DNA of 64,000 nt from Actinoalloteichus fjordicus (GTDB lineage: Bacteria > Actinomycetota > Actinomycetes > Mycobacteriales > Pseudonocardiaceae): contig NZ_CP016076.1 in NCBI RefSeq assembly GCF_001941625.1, positions 1,860,001 through 1,924,000 of the forward strand, read 5' to 3'. How positions within the stretch are numbered: position 1 is the stretch's first letter; every line of letters begins with the position of its first letter. The notes below the pieces were generated by a model that made no database searches, was not told the origin of the DNA, and saw only the letters and a list, made by a program, of their open reading frames with translations. Shown here piece by piece: positions 46,537-56,689 of this stretch. Position numbers and translations under genes: made by a program.

Positions 46537-47028
46537 CGATGGCCCGGCCCGTCGGCGAGGCGAGTCCGACGGCCGAGGGCGCGGCCGGCGCGAGGTAGAG
46601 GCCGACACTGCGAGCGCGGCGGGGCCGGTCGGTTGATTGGTTGGCCGGCTGGTCAGCCCGTCGGTTGGTCGCGCAGCTTGTCGCGTCGAGCCTGGCGTGG
46701 TGTGGACGAAGCTGCTCGGTCAACGCCCGCTTGGTGCGGGTCCTGGACTCCACGGTTCGGCGTGACAGAGGTTCGACCGCCGATCTCCTGCGGTCTCCTG
46801 ACCGGCGACGAGCGTGGCCTGGGTGCGAGGCATCGGCGAGTCGTCGGTGTGCACGCCGCCCGTCGGAGTGGACGTCGAGTGATGGTGGCGGCCATGATCG
46901 CTCGCGGTTCACCCGGCACGCTGTCGGGCGGCCCGCCGACCTGGTCGTCGCTGGATGCCCGTCGGCAGACCCCTCCCACTGTCCGGAGGAGGGCCTGCCG
47001 TCGACCGCGGGCCGGGGTTAGCGTGGGA
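46537..47028. other. About 490 bp without a gene
   Basis: Between the convergent HAD and eda genes. The stretch 46625-46675 is rich in GGTTGG-type repeats, but I see no coding sequence or long stem-loop. Confidence 0.45.
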
Positions 47029-47664
47029 TCAGCCGGTGAGGCTCGCAGCGTCCGTCGCAAGCGCTGCCACGGCGTCCCAGTCGCCTGCGGCCAGGGTGGC
47101 GGCAGGCGTCAGCCAGGAACCACCGACGCAGCCGACGTTGGGCAACGCCAGGTAGTCCTTGGCATTGGTCGCGCTGACGCCGCCCGTCGGGCAGAACCGC
47201 AGGTTCGGCAGGGGGCCTGCGAGGGATCGCAGGTAGCCGACGCCGCCCGCAGCCTCGGCAGGGAAGAACTTGAGCGAGGAGTAGCCGAGTTCGGCCAGCG
47301 CGAGTGCCTCGGAGGCGGTGGCCGCGCCGGGGAGCACCGGCAGCCCGGTCTCCTCGGCTGCCTGCAGCAGGTTGCGGGTGCTGCCGGGAGTGACCAGGAA
47401 CCGGGCACCGGCCGACGCGGCCTGCGTCGCGTGAGCGGGCACGGTCACCGTGCCCGCGCCGAGCAGGATCTCGGGTACCTCGGCGGCGATCCGCTCGATG
47501 GCAGGCAGGGCGGCCGCAGTGCGCAGGGTGACCTCGATGACGGCGATGCCGCCGCGGACGAGTGCCTGTGCCAGCGGCACGGCGTGCTCGACGTCGTCGA
47601 TCACCACCACCGGGATCACCGGCGAGACGTCGAGCAGGTCGGTCGAATTCGTCGTGGCGCTCAT
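47029..47664 (-). CDS. eda: 2-keto-3-deoxy-6-phosphogluconate aldolase
   Basis: A 211-residue class I aldolase that splits KDPG to pyruvate and glyceraldehyde 3-phosphate, the second step of the Entner-Doudoroff pathway. The catalytic base Glu44 (VIEVTLRT) and Schiff-base Lys131 (SSLKFFPAE) are present, as are the phosphate-binding PTGGVS and GSW loops. ATG 47664 has GGAGGCG upstream and overlaps the edd stop by 4 nt (ATGA), so the two are translationally coupled. Confidence 0.94.
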   Translation of the reverse strand: MSATTNSTDLLDVSPVIPVVVIDDVEHAVPLAQALVRGGIAVIEVTLRTAAALPAIERIAAEVPEILLGAGTVTVPAHATQAASAGARFLVTPGSTRNLLQAAEETGLPVLPGAATASEALALAELGYSSLKFFPAEAAGGVGYLRSLAGPLPNLRFCPTGGVSATNAKDYLALPNVGCVGGSWLTPAATLAAGDWDAVAALATDAASLTG

Positions 47665-49541
47665 CGGTTCGCCTCCACCTCCATACGCCCCGGCTGGGGC
47701 ATGTTGAACACGCGAGCACCCTGGTCGGCCTGGGTCACCGCCGTACGCAGCGCCCCGAACAGCTCGCGTCCGGTCCCGGCCCACTCGGCCTCTCCGGGGG
47801 GACCGTCGACAGTCTCTCGTTCTTCGAGCTCGCTGGCTGGGACCAGTACTTCGAGCGTGCCGCGCTCGGCGTCGAGCCGGATGACGTCGCCGTCGCGAAC
47901 CTTGGCCAGCGGCCCGCCGACGGCGGCCTCCGGGGACACCTGGATGGCGGCCGGGATCTTTCCCGATGCACCCGACATCCGACCGTCCGTCACGAGAGCG
48001 ACCTTATGGCCTCGGTCCTGGAGAGAGCCGAGCGCAGGGGTCAACCCGTGCAGCTCCGGCATTCCGTTGGCGGCAGGCCCCTGGTTGCGCAGGACGACGA
48101 CCACGTCCCCGTCTAGTTCGCCCGCGCGGTACGCCGCGTCGAAGGCATGCTGCGAGGGGAAGATCCTCGCGGGTGCGATCACCGTGCGGTGGTCGGCCGC
48201 GACGGCGGAGACCTTGATGACGGCGCGACCGAGGTTCCCGCGCAGCACTCGCAGCCCGCCGTCGACGTCGAACGGCTCGGCGACGCCCCGTAACACGTTC
48301 AGATCGAGGCTCTGGGCCGTCCCGTCCCGCCAGGTGAGCTCGCCGTCGATGAGGCGTGGCTCCTGGCGATAGCGGTCCAGTCCGTGGCCCGCCACCGTGC
48401 TGACCGAGCGGTGCAGCATCCCGGCATCGAGCAGTTCGCCGATCAGGAACGGCACTCCGCCTGCCGCGGCGAAGTGGTTGATGTCGGCGGGACCGTTGGG
48501 GTAGATCCGGGCGAGCAGCGGGACGGCGGCGGAGAGGTCCGAGAAGTCGTCCCAGGTCAGGGCGATCCCCGCAGCGGCGGCGATGGCCACCAGGTGCATC
48601 GTGTGGTTGGTGGAGCCGCCGGTGGCCAGCAGCGCGACGACGGCGTTGACGATGGTGCGTTCGTCGACGATCTCGGCCAGCGGGGTGTACTCGGCGCCAG
48701 CCCGGCGGATCTCCACGACTCGGCGGCCTGCGGCCTCGGTGAGCGCCTTGCGCAGCGGGGTGCCGGGCTGTACGAAGCTCGAACCGGGCAGATGCAGGCC
48801 CATCACCTCCATGAGGAGCTGATTGGAGTTCGCCGTCCCGTAGAAGGTGCAGGTTCCCGGCGAGTGGTAGGAGGCGGCCTCCGCCTCGATGAGGTCGTCG
48901 CGGGTCGCCCGGCCCTCGGCGAAGAGCTGTCGGACCCGGCTCTTCTCCGGATTGGGCAGGCCGGAGGCCATCGGGCCTGCGGGGACCATGAGCATCGGGA
49001 GGTGACCGAACGACAGCGCCCCGATGAGCAGGCCTGGCACGATCTTGTCGCAGACGCCGAGCAGGAGCGCGCCGTCGAACATCTCGTGTGACAGTGCGAT
49101 CCCGGTGGACATGGCGATCACGTCCCGGCTGAACAGCGACAGCTCCATGCCGTCTCGTCCCTGGGTGATGCCGTCGCACATGGCGGGGACGCCGCCTGCG
49201 AACTGCGCGACGCCGCCCGCCGCCCGCACCGCGTCCTTGATCCAGCCGGGGAACTCGTGCAGCGGCTGATGAGCCGAGAGCAGGTCGTTGTAGGACGAGA
49301 CGATGGCAACGCCCGGCTTGACGAGTCCTCGGATGGCGATTCGGTCGGGCCCCGCGCACCCGGCGAAGCCGTGGGCCAGATTGCTGCAGGCCATGCCTGC
49401 CCGGACCGGACCGTCGCCCGCGGCACGGGCGGTGCGAGCCAGATAGACCGCCCGGGACTCCTCGCTTCGAGCGACGATGCGCCGAGTCACCTCGGCGATC
49501 ACTGGATGAAGGGTGTCCTGACTCTCGGGCTGGCTGCTCAC
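47661..49541 (-). CDS. edd: 6-phosphogluconate dehydratase
   Basis: A 626-residue IlvD/Edd family dehydratase that converts 6-phosphogluconate to KDPG. The iron-sulphur cysteines are in [21 protein letters not shown] and [21 protein letters not shown] and [14 protein letters not shown] are further landmarks, and [14 protein letters not shown] is the conserved C-terminal motif. Its length and the [11 protein letters not shown] motif fit Edd better than dihydroxyacid dehydratase, and eda downstream confirms it. GTG 49541 has GAGGAGG upstream. Confidence 0.94.
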   Translation of the reverse strand: MSSQPESQDTLHPVIAEVTRRIVARSEESRAVYLARTARAAGDGPVRAGMACSNLAHGFAGCAGPDRIAIRGLVKPGVAIVSSYNDLLSAHQPLHEFPGWIKDAVRAAGGVAQFAGGVPAMCDGITQGRDGMELSLFSRDVIAMSTGIALSHEMFDGALLLGVCDKIVPGLLIGALSFGHLPMLMVPAGPMASGLPNPEKSRVRQLFAEGRATRDDLIEAEAASYHSPGTCTFYGTANSNQLLMEVMGLHLPGSSFVQPGTPLRKALTEAAGRRVVEIRRAGAEYTPLAEIVDERTIVNAVVALLATGGSTNHTMHLVAIAAAAGIALTWDDFSDLSAAVPLLARIYPNGPADINHFAAAGGVPFLIGELLDAGMLHRSVSTVAGHGLDRYRQEPRLIDGELTWRDGTAQSLDLNVLRGVAEPFDVDGGLRVLRGNLGRAVIKVSAVAADHRTVIAPARIFPSQHAFDAAYRAGELDGDVVVVLRNQGPAANGMPELHGLTPALGSLQDRGHKVALVTDGRMSGASGKIPAAIQVSPEAAVGGPLAKVRDGDVIRLDAERGTLEVLVPASELEERETVDGPPGEAEWAGTGRELFGALRTAVTQADQGARVFNMPQPGRMEVEANR

Positions 49542-49628
49542 CGTTGCCTCCTCGTCGTGTCGACGGGCCGATCGGGCGGCCCGCGAGGCGTTCGACGACG
49601 TTGGCAACGCGCTCGTGTTTCGGCTCAC

Positions 49629-49657
49629 ACAGTAGGTGAATCCGACTCTCTTTTCAA
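49629..49657 (-). promoter_or_regulatory. Consensus-like promoter of edd-eda
   Basis: On the minus strand TTGAAA (49652-49657), 17 nt, TACTGT (49629-49634): a near-consensus vegetative promoter. The leader to the edd GTG would be about 80 nt. Confidence 0.7.
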
Positions 49658-49668
49658 AATCGATAAAG

Positions 49669-49688
49669 GTTCACCACGCTGGGTGAAC
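49669..49688. promoter_or_regulatory. 20-bp palindromic operator candidate near edd promoter
   Basis: GTTCACC-acgctg-GGTGAAC is a perfect 7-bp inverted repeat, 11 bp upstream of the edd -35. Half-sites GGTGAA recur at 49635-49640 (inside the promoter spacer) and 49708-49713. The spread suggests one regulator bridging or stacking on the promoter. Confidence 0.55.
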
Positions 49689-49814
49689 GGTCGAGATGGC
49701 CATTACTGGTGAATCTCCTGCTGTGTCACTTGTCACAGGGAAGGATTGTCGGGAGAGTCGGTGCTTGCCGCGTGGGCCGCACGCGGAACGTACGGGGGAG
49801 TCGAGGAGGTCGGT

Positions 49815-50111
49815 ATGACGACGGGTGAGATCGCGGCGGTGCAGCGGGCCATCGGCGAAGTGCGGCGCTGCGTGTCGGCACTGCGTACCAGGCATGGCGA
49901 CATCGGCCCTGTCCTTCGAATGCTCAACGACGTGGACCGGCTGAGCATCGACGCGGCAGACCTGGTCACCGACCCGGTGCCCGCCAGGAGGAACGCCGCA
50001 GCGGCGGTCGCTCCTCGGGTGGTCGAGGTGTCCGACGTGCCGTATGACCCAGATCTGTGGCGAGGGGCCGATGACGAGGGCGTCGGCGGACACCTTCGTC
50101 AGCATCACTGA
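49815..50111 (+). CDS. Small conserved-looking protein of unknown function
   Basis: A 98-residue cytoplasmic protein I cannot assign. The first 60 residues form helices (EIAAVQRAIGEVRRCVSALRTRHGD, then VLRMLNDVDRLSIDAADL). The C-terminus has PYDPDLWRGADDEGVGG, an acidic Trp/Tyr-containing motif that looks functional. GAGGAGG precedes the ATG at 49815. It lies 46 bp before a lipoprotein gene on the same strand, with which it may form an operon. Confidence 0.7.
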   Translation: MTTGEIAAVQRAIGEVRRCVSALRTRHGDIGPVLRMLNDVDRLSIDAADLVTDPVPARRNAAAAVAPRVVEVSDVPYDPDLWRGADDEGVGGHLRQHH

Positions 50112-50157
50112 TGCAGTGCCCGATCTCGATTCGGCGACGATGACGGAGGCGACGTTC

Positions 50158-51057
50158 ATGGCAGCCAGATCGAGCATCCCGAGGGGCACCGGGTGGCTGC
50201 TGCCCACGTTTGTCCTGCTGGCGATCACTGCGGGCTGCGTGAACGAGCCTGTGCGGCCGGGTGACCCGGACACCTCGGCGGTCACCACATCACCCCTGAT
50301 CGAGACCACGGATCCTGCCGCGAGCGAGCCCGTCGACCCGAGGGATACCGATGGTCCTACCGTCGAACCCTGGCCGACGTACCCGTGGTCCGAACTGCCG
50401 CGTGAGCCCCGTGAATCCGACATCGCGCCCCGACAGTCCCGGTCACCGGGCGACCGAAGACCGACGGTCGTCCCCGAGGCCCCCTCCCCGTCGCCGGGCG
50501 GCGTGGAGATCGACCACGGCGCACGGTCGGACACGACGGGAACCGACTGCGGGCTCGTCGAATCCCGCACCGGGACTCTGCGGGTGCACGCCTCGGGCAG
50601 CCCGATCGACTGCGTCCGGGCTCGGCAGGTCGTCGCAGCGCACCAGGACTCTCTGCCTGCCGGGGCCCAGCCGGGCGCCCCCGGCTCCGAGGGGGTTCGG
50701 ATCGGTGAGTGGTACTGTGTCGTCCCCACCCCGAGCGAGACCATGGCGGCTCTCGACACACCGGCAGCCGACCGCGTGGCCGTCGAGACACGGCGACTCG
50801 GCATCGGCGGAGCCGCCCCCACGATCCAGCAGGATCGAGTCGATCCGGGGCCGGGCCCGACGGTCCGCGACGCGGCCGGGGCGGGTGCAGCCGGGGCGGA
50901 CCGATTCGCCGCCGGTCCGACGGCCCGCCCGGCACCGGGCGATGCCGCCCACCGTGAGTCGATCGAGGCGGCCCCGTCCCAGACGAGCAGCCTGGACGCG
51001 GGCCTGTGCACCCATGCCGACGGAGTCCGCGTCCTGCTCGCCACCCGGATTGCCTGA
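50158..51057 (+). CDS. Putative secreted lipoprotein of unknown function
   Basis: A 299-residue lipoprotein: signal helix (GTGWLLPTFVLLAITAGC, lipidated Cys about 27), a 100-residue Pro/Thr/Asp/Arg-rich linker, then a domain with TDCGLVESRTGTLRVHASGSPIDCVRAR and GEWYCVVPTP, and a final GLCTHADGVRVLLATRI. Four cysteines in this spacing suggest two disulphides, as in small actinobacterial secreted domains. A low-complexity stretch lies between the third and fourth Cys. ATG 50158 is chosen because GGAGG is 8 nt upstream. I do not recognise the family. Confidence 0.7.
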   Translation: MAARSSIPRGTGWLLPTFVLLAITAGCVNEPVRPGDPDTSAVTTSPLIETTDPAASEPVDPRDTDGPTVEPWPTYPWSELPREPRESDIAPRQSRSPGDRRPTVVPEAPSPSPGGVEIDHGARSDTTGTDCGLVESRTGTLRVHASGSPIDCVRARQVVAAHQDSLPAGAQPGAPGSEGVRIGEWYCVVPTPSETMAALDTPAADRVAVETRRLGIGGAAPTIQQDRVDPGPGPTVRDAAGAGAAGADRFAAGPTARPAPGDAAHRESIEAAPSQTSSLDAGLCTHADGVRVLLATRIA

Positions 51058-51166
51058 GGCGCCGAGCCCGGGTCCGTCGCCTGCGAGATCCGATTCACGA
51101 CGAGGGGCCGGGGTCGCCGCCTGTAGACGGTGCGAACCCCGGCCCCGATCGTCTCGATGCGAGTCG

Positions 51167-52057
51167 TCAGTCTCCGACGTCGATGTTCCGGCCCGGCTCG
51201 CCGGGCGTGCCCGCCCCTGGCGAACCCACGAGGGCCTTCTTCTCATCGCTCGGCTTGACCGCGACCTTCTTCGTCCGCCGCTGCCGGTTGTCCAGGATTC
51301 TGGCCAGCCAGGTGAGCAGCAGACACAGGATGATGTAGATCGCGGCGACGACCAGCGCGGTCGGGATCTGCGGGCGGTTGAACTGCCCGAGACCGCCGAT
51401 GAGCCGCGCGTAGTCCAGCAGCTCCTCATAGGTGATCAGGAAGCCGAGCGCGGTGTCCTTGAGCAGCACCACGAGTTGGCTGATGATCGCGGGCATCATC
51501 GCCCGCAGCGCCTGCGGCAGCAGCACCACGTTCATGACCTGGGTCTTGCGCATCCCGATGGCGTAGGCCGCCTCGCTCTGCCCCTTGGGCAGCGAGAGCA
51601 CGCCCGCACGGAACACCTCAGCCAGCACCGCGCCGTTGTAGAGCGTGAGACCCAGCACCAGCGCCCAGAGCTGGGACATCCCGAGGCCGTAATAGAAGAT
51701 GAAGATCAACACGACCAGGGGGGCGGCCCGGAAGAACTCGACCACGATCATCGCGGGGCCGCGGAACACACCGTGGTCGGAGAGTCTGGCCGCGGCGAAG
51801 ACCGCTCCGAACGTGAGCGCCAGCGCCGCTCCGAGCCCGAAGGCCGTCAGCGTGTTGAGCAGAGCGTTGCCGAGGCCGACCTGGACGTTGACGTAGAGGA
51901 TCCACTCCCAGCGATCGGCGTCGAACTGGCCCGTTGCCCAGAACCGGTAACCGACGAATCCGATCCCGCCCGCGAGGAGCAGGATGCCGAGCACCCCGAG
52001 GAGACGATTTCGGGCCCGTGCCTTCGGCCCCGGCAGGTCGTAGAGGACCGAGGTCAT
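51167..52057 (-). CDS. gluD: Amino-acid ABC transporter permease (GluD type)
   Basis: A 296-residue permease of the His/Glu/Gln family. It has five to six transmembrane helices, the signature ALGMRKTQ-type loop (here YAIGMRKTQVMNVVLLPQALRAMMPAI) that contacts the ATPase, and the motif VVEFFRAAPLVVLIFIFYYGL. The C-terminal 45 residues are Lys/Gly/Pro-rich and disordered. Its ATG overlaps the gluC stop by 4 nt. Last gene of gluABCD; glutamate is assumed from the operon's likeness to that of Corynebacterium. Confidence 0.9.
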   Translation of the reverse strand: MTSVLYDLPGPKARARNRLLGVLGILLLAGGIGFVGYRFWATGQFDADRWEWILYVNVQVGLGNALLNTLTAFGLGAALALTFGAVFAAARLSDHGVFRGPAMIVVEFFRAAPLVVLIFIFYYGLGMSQLWALVLGLTLYNGAVLAEVFRAGVLSLPKGQSEAAYAIGMRKTQVMNVVLLPQALRAMMPAIISQLVVLLKDTALGFLITYEELLDYARLIGGLGQFNRPQIPTALVVAAIYIILCLLLTWLARILDNRQRRTKKVAVKPSDEKKALVGSPGAGTPGEPGRNIDVGD

Positions 52058-52734
52058 CGAGCCACACTCCAACGCTTCTCCAGGCTGCGCTGTAGCAGCG
52101 TCAGCGGAATGACCAGCAGGACGAAGATCACCAGCACCCAGACGAGCCCGTAGAAGACGTCATAACCGCGTTCGGAGAGCATGCTGCGCAGCGCTCCCGC
52201 CTCGGCGACGGAGAAGCCCGCAGCGATGGTGGTGTTCTTCAGCAGGGCGATCAGGACGCTGACCAGCGGCGGGAACACCGATCGCACCGCCTGCGGCAGG
52301 ATCACCTCGCCGAGCGTCTGCGTGAAGGTCAGACCCAGCGCCCTGGACGCCTCGGCCTGCCCGACGGGCACCGTGTTGATGCCGGAGCGGAACACCTCGC
52401 ACACGAAGGCGGCGGTGTACAGCGACAGGGCGATCACAGCCGCAGTGAAGGGCTGGAAGCTGTTCAGCTCCAGGTACGGGTAGGCGAAGACGAAGAACAC
52501 GAACACCAGCGTCAACGGGGTGTTGCGCACCACCGTCACGTACAGGGTGCCCATGGCTCGGAACACCGGCACCGGGCTGACTCGCAGCATCGCCAGGAGC
52601 GCGCCGAGCGCGACGGAGCCGATCACCGCCACGGCGAACAGCCGCAGCGTATTGCCGAATCCGCGCACATAGGCGTCGGAGTTATCGGCGAAGACCAGCC
52701 AGAAGTTCTGGATCTCGTCCAGCAGTGCGTTCAT
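52054..52734 (-). CDS. gluC: Amino-acid ABC transporter permease (GluC type)
   Basis: A 226-residue permease, paralogous to GluD. Landmarks are GFGNTLRLFAVAVIGSVALGALLAMLR, YVTVVRNTPLTLVFVFFVFAYPY and the ATPase-coupling loop SRALGLTFTQTLGEVILPQAVRSVFPPLV. Five transmembrane helices are expected. ATG 52734 is preferred (GAGG upstream) over an in-frame start seven codons earlier. A perfect hairpin separates it from gluB upstream. Confidence 0.9.
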   Translation of the reverse strand: MNALLDEIQNFWLVFADNSDAYVRGFGNTLRLFAVAVIGSVALGALLAMLRVSPVPVFRAMGTLYVTVVRNTPLTLVFVFFVFAYPYLELNSFQPFTAAVIALSLYTAAFVCEVFRSGINTVPVGQAEASRALGLTFTQTLGEVILPQAVRSVFPPLVSVLIALLKNTTIAAGFSVAEAGALRSMLSERGYDVFYGLVWVLVIFVLLVIPLTLLQRSLEKRWSVAR

Positions 52735-52760
52735 CGTGTCCTCATCCGGCAGCAAGAGAA

Positions 52761-52796
52761 GGACCGGTGGTCACCGCTGTAGGTGACCACCGGTCC
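52761..52796 (-). terminator. Perfect 15-bp hairpin between gluB and gluC
   Basis: GGACCGGTGGTCACC and GGTGACCACCGGTCC pair over 15 bp with a 6-nt loop (GCTGTA), 10 nt past the gluB stop, followed in the RNA by UUCUCUUGCUG. It looks like a partial terminator or 3'-end stabiliser that raises gluB over gluCD. Confidence 0.75.
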
Positions 52797-52805
52797 CGTT
52801 GTGAC

Positions 52806-53699
52806 TCAGTACCGATCGACCTCAGGCTGTTCTGCGGTGGAACCCGAACCGCCCAGCGTGGCGTCGTAGATCTCCTGCCACTGACCGTTCTCCCGAGCCT
52901 CGTCGAGGATGTCGTTCATCGCGTTGCGCAGGACCTCGTCATCGAGGGGGAGGCCGATGCCGTAGGGCTCGTCCGAGAAGGTCTCGCCCACGACCCGGAG
53001 CTCGCCCTCGTTCTCGGCCGCGTAGCCGAGCAGGATCGCGTCGTCGGTGGTGACCGCGTCGACCTGCTCGTTGCGCAGCTGCTCCACACACTCGGAGTAC
53101 AACTGGTACTCGCGGATGTTGGACTCCTCGGTCAGGCCCTCGTCCCGCACCCGCTGGATCGGGGTGGAACCGGTGACCGAGCAGACGACCTTGCCCTCGA
53201 GGGTGTCGGGTCCGGTGATCTCCTCCTCGTCGGCCCGGACCAGCAGGTCCTGGCCTGCGACGAAGTACGGACCCGCGAAGTCGATCTGTTCCTTGCGGCC
53301 GTCGTTGATCGTGTACGTGCCGACGTAGTAGTCGACCTGCCCGTTGGCGATGGCCTGCTCGCGGGACGCCGAGGGGATCGCCTGGTAGGTGATGTCCTCG
53401 GCGGGGTCGAAGCCCAGCTCGGCCGCGATCAGCCGGGCGATCTCGACGTCGAAGCCCGAGTACTCGCCGGTCGTGGGGTCGAGCAGGCCCAGACCGGGCT
53501 GGTCCTCCTTGACGCCGATGATCACGCCGCCGCGCTCCTGCATGGCGTCGAAGGTGGGGGAGCCCTCCAGGGCGACGTCGGTGGCGACGTCCCGGTCTAC
53601 CGGCTCGGCTGCGTCCTCGCCAGGCCCGCCCTCACGCCCGCAGGCGCTCAGTGCCAGCGCGCCGACGAACAGAGTCACCGCAAGGTTGCGGATCTTCAT
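52806..53699 (-). CDS. gluB: Glutamate/amino-acid ABC transporter binding lipoprotein (GluB type)
   Basis: A 297-residue type II binding protein anchored by a lipid on Cys20 (ALSAC). The mature domain has GVIIGVKEDQPGLGLLDPTTGEYSGFDVEIARLIAAELG, the pattern of glutamate-binding proteins, then DYYVGTYTINDGRKEQIDFAGPYF and the hinge SVTGSTPIQ. Two cysteines (VVCSVTG, YSECVEQ) can form the disulphide known in this family. It lies between gluA and the hairpin before gluC. Confidence 0.92.
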   Translation of the reverse strand: MKIRNLAVTLFVGALALSACGREGGPGEDAAEPVDRDVATDVALEGSPTFDAMQERGGVIIGVKEDQPGLGLLDPTTGEYSGFDVEIARLIAAELGFDPAEDITYQAIPSASREQAIANGQVDYYVGTYTINDGRKEQIDFAGPYFVAGQDLLVRADEEEITGPDTLEGKVVCSVTGSTPIQRVRDEGLTEESNIREYQLYSECVEQLRNEQVDAVTTDDAILLGYAAENEGELRVVGETFSDEPYGIGLPLDDEVLRNAMNDILDEARENGQWQEIYDATLGGSGSTAEQPEVDRY

Positions 53700-53781
53700 C
53701 GTGGTGTCCTGCTTTCTGTCATCAGCGGCACCGCGCGCGCCGCCATCTGGAACTAGTTCGACTCCGAACGGGTGCTGCCCG

Positions 53782-54537
<756 letters not shown>

Positions 54538-54545
54538 GGCCGCAC

Positions 54546-54551
54546 ACGATA
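54546..54551 (-). promoter_or_regulatory. -10 element of the gluABCD operon
   Basis: TATCGT on the minus strand ends 8 nt before the ATG at 54537, fitting a leaderless message. If ATG 54510 is the true start, it would instead be a leader of about 30 nt. Confidence 0.45.
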
Positions 54552-54689
54552 ACGGCAGCCGCGACGGAATTGCTCTCGGTGCGGTCGTCCGTGACCTCAC
54601 CGGTATTTTGTCGGCGGGTTCCAGAAGGCTGCTGACCGGGCCCGACCGGCCAAGACGCCCCGCCAGAGCACCTCGGCATCGGCGGCTCG

Positions 54690-54695
54690 TACCCT
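54690..54695 (+). promoter_or_regulatory. -10 element for leaderless miaB
   Basis: TACCCT ends 7 nt before the GTG at 54703; no Shine-Dalgarno is present. Confidence 0.5.
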
Positions 54696-54702
54696 GAACC
54701 GC

Positions 54703-56184
54703 GTGACCCGAAGCTACGAAGTCCGCACGTACGGCTGCCAGATGAACGTGCACGACTCGGAGCGTCTGGCAGGTCTGCTGGAGGACGCCGGCTATGTTCG
54801 AGCCTCGGGCGACGCCACCCCCGATGTCGTGGTCTTCAACACCTGCGCCGTGCGTGAGAACGCCGACAACCGCCTGTACGGCAATCTCGGGCATCTCCGG
54901 CCCGTCAAGGACGCGCATCCGGGGATGCAGATCGCTGTCGGCGGCTGTCTCGCGCAGAAGGACCGAGGTGAGATCGTCAAGCGGGCGCCCTGGGTGGACG
55001 TGGTGTTCGGCACCCACAACATCGGGTCGCTGCCCGCCCTGCTGAACCGGTCAAGGCATAACGACGAGGCCGAGGTCGAGATCCTGGAGGCGCTGGACGT
55101 CTTTCCCTCGACGCTGCCCGCGCGGCGTGACTCCGCGCACTCCGGCTGGGTGTCGATCTCGGTCGGCTGCAACAACACGTGCACCTTCTGCATCGTCCCC
55201 TCGCTGCGGGGCAAGGAGCGGGACCGCAGGCCGGGCGAGGTGCTCGCGGAGGTGGAGGCCCTGGTCGCCGAGGGGGTCCTGGAGGTGACGCTGCTCGGGC
55301 AGAACGTCAACTCCTATGGTGCCGAGTTCGGCGATCGACTGGCCTTCGGCAAGCTCCTCCGGGCCTGCGGCGGCATCGAGGGCCTCGAGCGGGTGCGATT
55401 CACCTCACCTCACCCGCGTGACTTCACCGACGACGTCATCGCGGCAATGGCCGAGACGGACAACGTCTGCCATCAGCTGCACATGCCGCTGCAGTCCGGC
55501 TCGGACCGGGTGCTCAAGGCCATGCGGCGGTCGTATCGCTCGGAGCGCTACCTCGGCATCCTCGATCGGGTCCGCGCCGCCATGCCGGACGCGGCGATCA
55601 CCACTGACATCATCGTGGGTTTTCCCGGCGAGACGGAGGAGGACTTCGCCGCGACGCTCGACGTGGTGCGGCGGGCTCGCTTCTCCTCGGCCTTCACCTT
55701 CCAGTACTCGCCGCGACCGGGCACGCCCGCCGCCGAACTGGACGAACAGGTGCCGAAGGCCGTGGTCCAAGAGCGGTACGAGCGCCTGATCGCCGTGCAG
55801 GAGGAGATGTCCTGGGCGTCGAACAAGGAGCTGCTCGGCCGCACCGTCGAGGTGCTCGTCGCGCAGGGCGAGGGTCGTAAGGACGGGGCGACCCGGCGCC
55901 TGACCGGTCGGGCGAGGGACGGCAGGCTGGTGCACTTCGCGCCCGTCGGCCCGGCGGTCGTCGGCGAAATCCGGCCGGGCGACGTCGTGACGACACAGAT
56001 CGACTATGCCGCCCCGCACCACCTGGTGGCCGACGGCACGGTGCTCTCCCACCGACGCACCAGGGCCGGGGACAACTGGGAGGCGGGTGTTCGCCCGCAG
56101 ACCCCCGGTGTCAACCTGGGGCTTCCGTCGTTCGGTGCTCCTGCGGATCAGACGCCCGCCGGGGACGGATGTCGGGCCGGATGA
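54703..56184 (+). CDS. miaB: tRNA-2-methylthio-N6-dimethylallyladenosine synthase
   Basis: A 493-residue radical-SAM methylthiotransferase acting on A37 of tRNA. The N-terminal cluster is bound by Cys12, Cys48 and Cys82 (YGCQMN, NTCAVRE, GGCLAQ); the radical-SAM cluster by Cys156, Cys160 and Cys163 (GCNNTCTFC). A C-terminal TRAM domain (about 375-445) follows, then a tail of about 45 residues. It modifies the isopentenyl group made by MiaA, encoded 5 kb downstream. Confidence 0.95.
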   Translation: MTRSYEVRTYGCQMNVHDSERLAGLLEDAGYVRASGDATPDVVVFNTCAVRENADNRLYGNLGHLRPVKDAHPGMQIAVGGCLAQKDRGEIVKRAPWVDVVFGTHNIGSLPALLNRSRHNDEAEVEILEALDVFPSTLPARRDSAHSGWVSISVGCNNTCTFCIVPSLRGKERDRRPGEVLAEVEALVAEGVLEVTLLGQNVNSYGAEFGDRLAFGKLLRACGGIEGLERVRFTSPHPRDFTDDVIAAMAETDNVCHQLHMPLQSGSDRVLKAMRRSYRSERYLGILDRVRAAMPDAAITTDIIVGFPGETEEDFAATLDVVRRARFSSAFTFQYSPRPGTPAAELDEQVPKAVVQERYERLIAVQEEMSWASNKELLGRTVEVLVAQGEGRKDGATRRLTGRARDGRLVHFAPVGPAVVGEIRPGDVVTTQIDYAAPHHLVADGTVLSHRRTRAGDNWEAGVRPQTPGVNLGLPSFGAPADQTPAGDGCRAG

Positions 56185-56200
56185 GCGAGAAGGCGGACGG

Positions 56201-56689
56201 ATGAGTTCTGAGACCGTGGATGCGAGCACGCAGACGGAGCGTGCTGGGCGGGTCCCCCTGACCAAGGCCGAGCGGCAGGCCCTGCGCCACTTCGAGCCCG
56301 GCAGGCGGGCCCTGTTCCTGGCCGCGGGCGTGCTGGTGCTGCTCCTGGGGGTCGCGTTGCCGTGGACGGGCGGTGCGACGGGCGTGGACATCCTGCTCGG
56401 GGCGAGCGACGAGGCCTTGGGGATCGGGGTGCTGCCGAGGATCTTCGTCGCATCGGTGCTGCTCTTCGGCGTGGCGGTGACGGCGCTGACGCTGATCGTG
56501 CGGCGGTGGTTCTTGGCCTGGGTCTGTGCCTTCGGCTGCGGACACTCGGTGTTCGAGGGGATGCTCGCGATCTGGACCCGGCAGACGGGTGTCGACACCC
56601 CCGGTCCCGGAGTCGGCCTGGTGATCACGGTCCTGGCGATCCTGTTCATGGCCGTGCAGTGGTTCCAGCTCGCCTGGTCCCGCTCCTGA
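56201..56689 (+). CDS. Small membrane protein, Rv2732c-like
   Basis: A 162-residue protein with four predicted transmembrane helices (ALFLAAGVLVLLLGVALPW, FVASVLLFGVAVTALTLIV, FLAWVCAFGCGHSVFEGML, GLVITVLAILFMAVQWFQL) after a polar N-terminus (LTKAERQALRHFEPGRR). Position between miaB and DUF349 matches a conserved transmembrane protein in Mycobacterium. Function is unknown. It starts 17 nt after the miaB stop, so the two are probably co-transcribed. Confidence 0.82.
   Translation: MSSETVDASTQTERAGRVPLTKAERQALRHFEPGRRALFLAAGVLVLLLGVALPWTGGATGVDILLGASDEALGIGVLPRIFVASVLLFGVAVTALTLIVRRWFLAWVCAFGCGHSVFEGMLAIWTRQTGVDTPGPGVGLVITVLAILFMAVQWFQLAWSRS

Noticed and set aside
46625-46675. GGTTGG-rich repeat between the HAD and eda genes
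   Set aside because: Copies are irregular and short; no array, palindrome or gene is formed.
46633-48372. 579-codon open frame on the plus strand over eda and edd
   Set aside because: Antisense shadow of two well-recognised genes; no ribosome-binding site and no domain.
50351-52153. 600-codon open frame on the plus strand over the lipoprotein and gluD
   Set aside because: Its product is Arg/Pro-rich, lacks domains and covers the antisense of gluD. High-GC codon bias makes such frames common.
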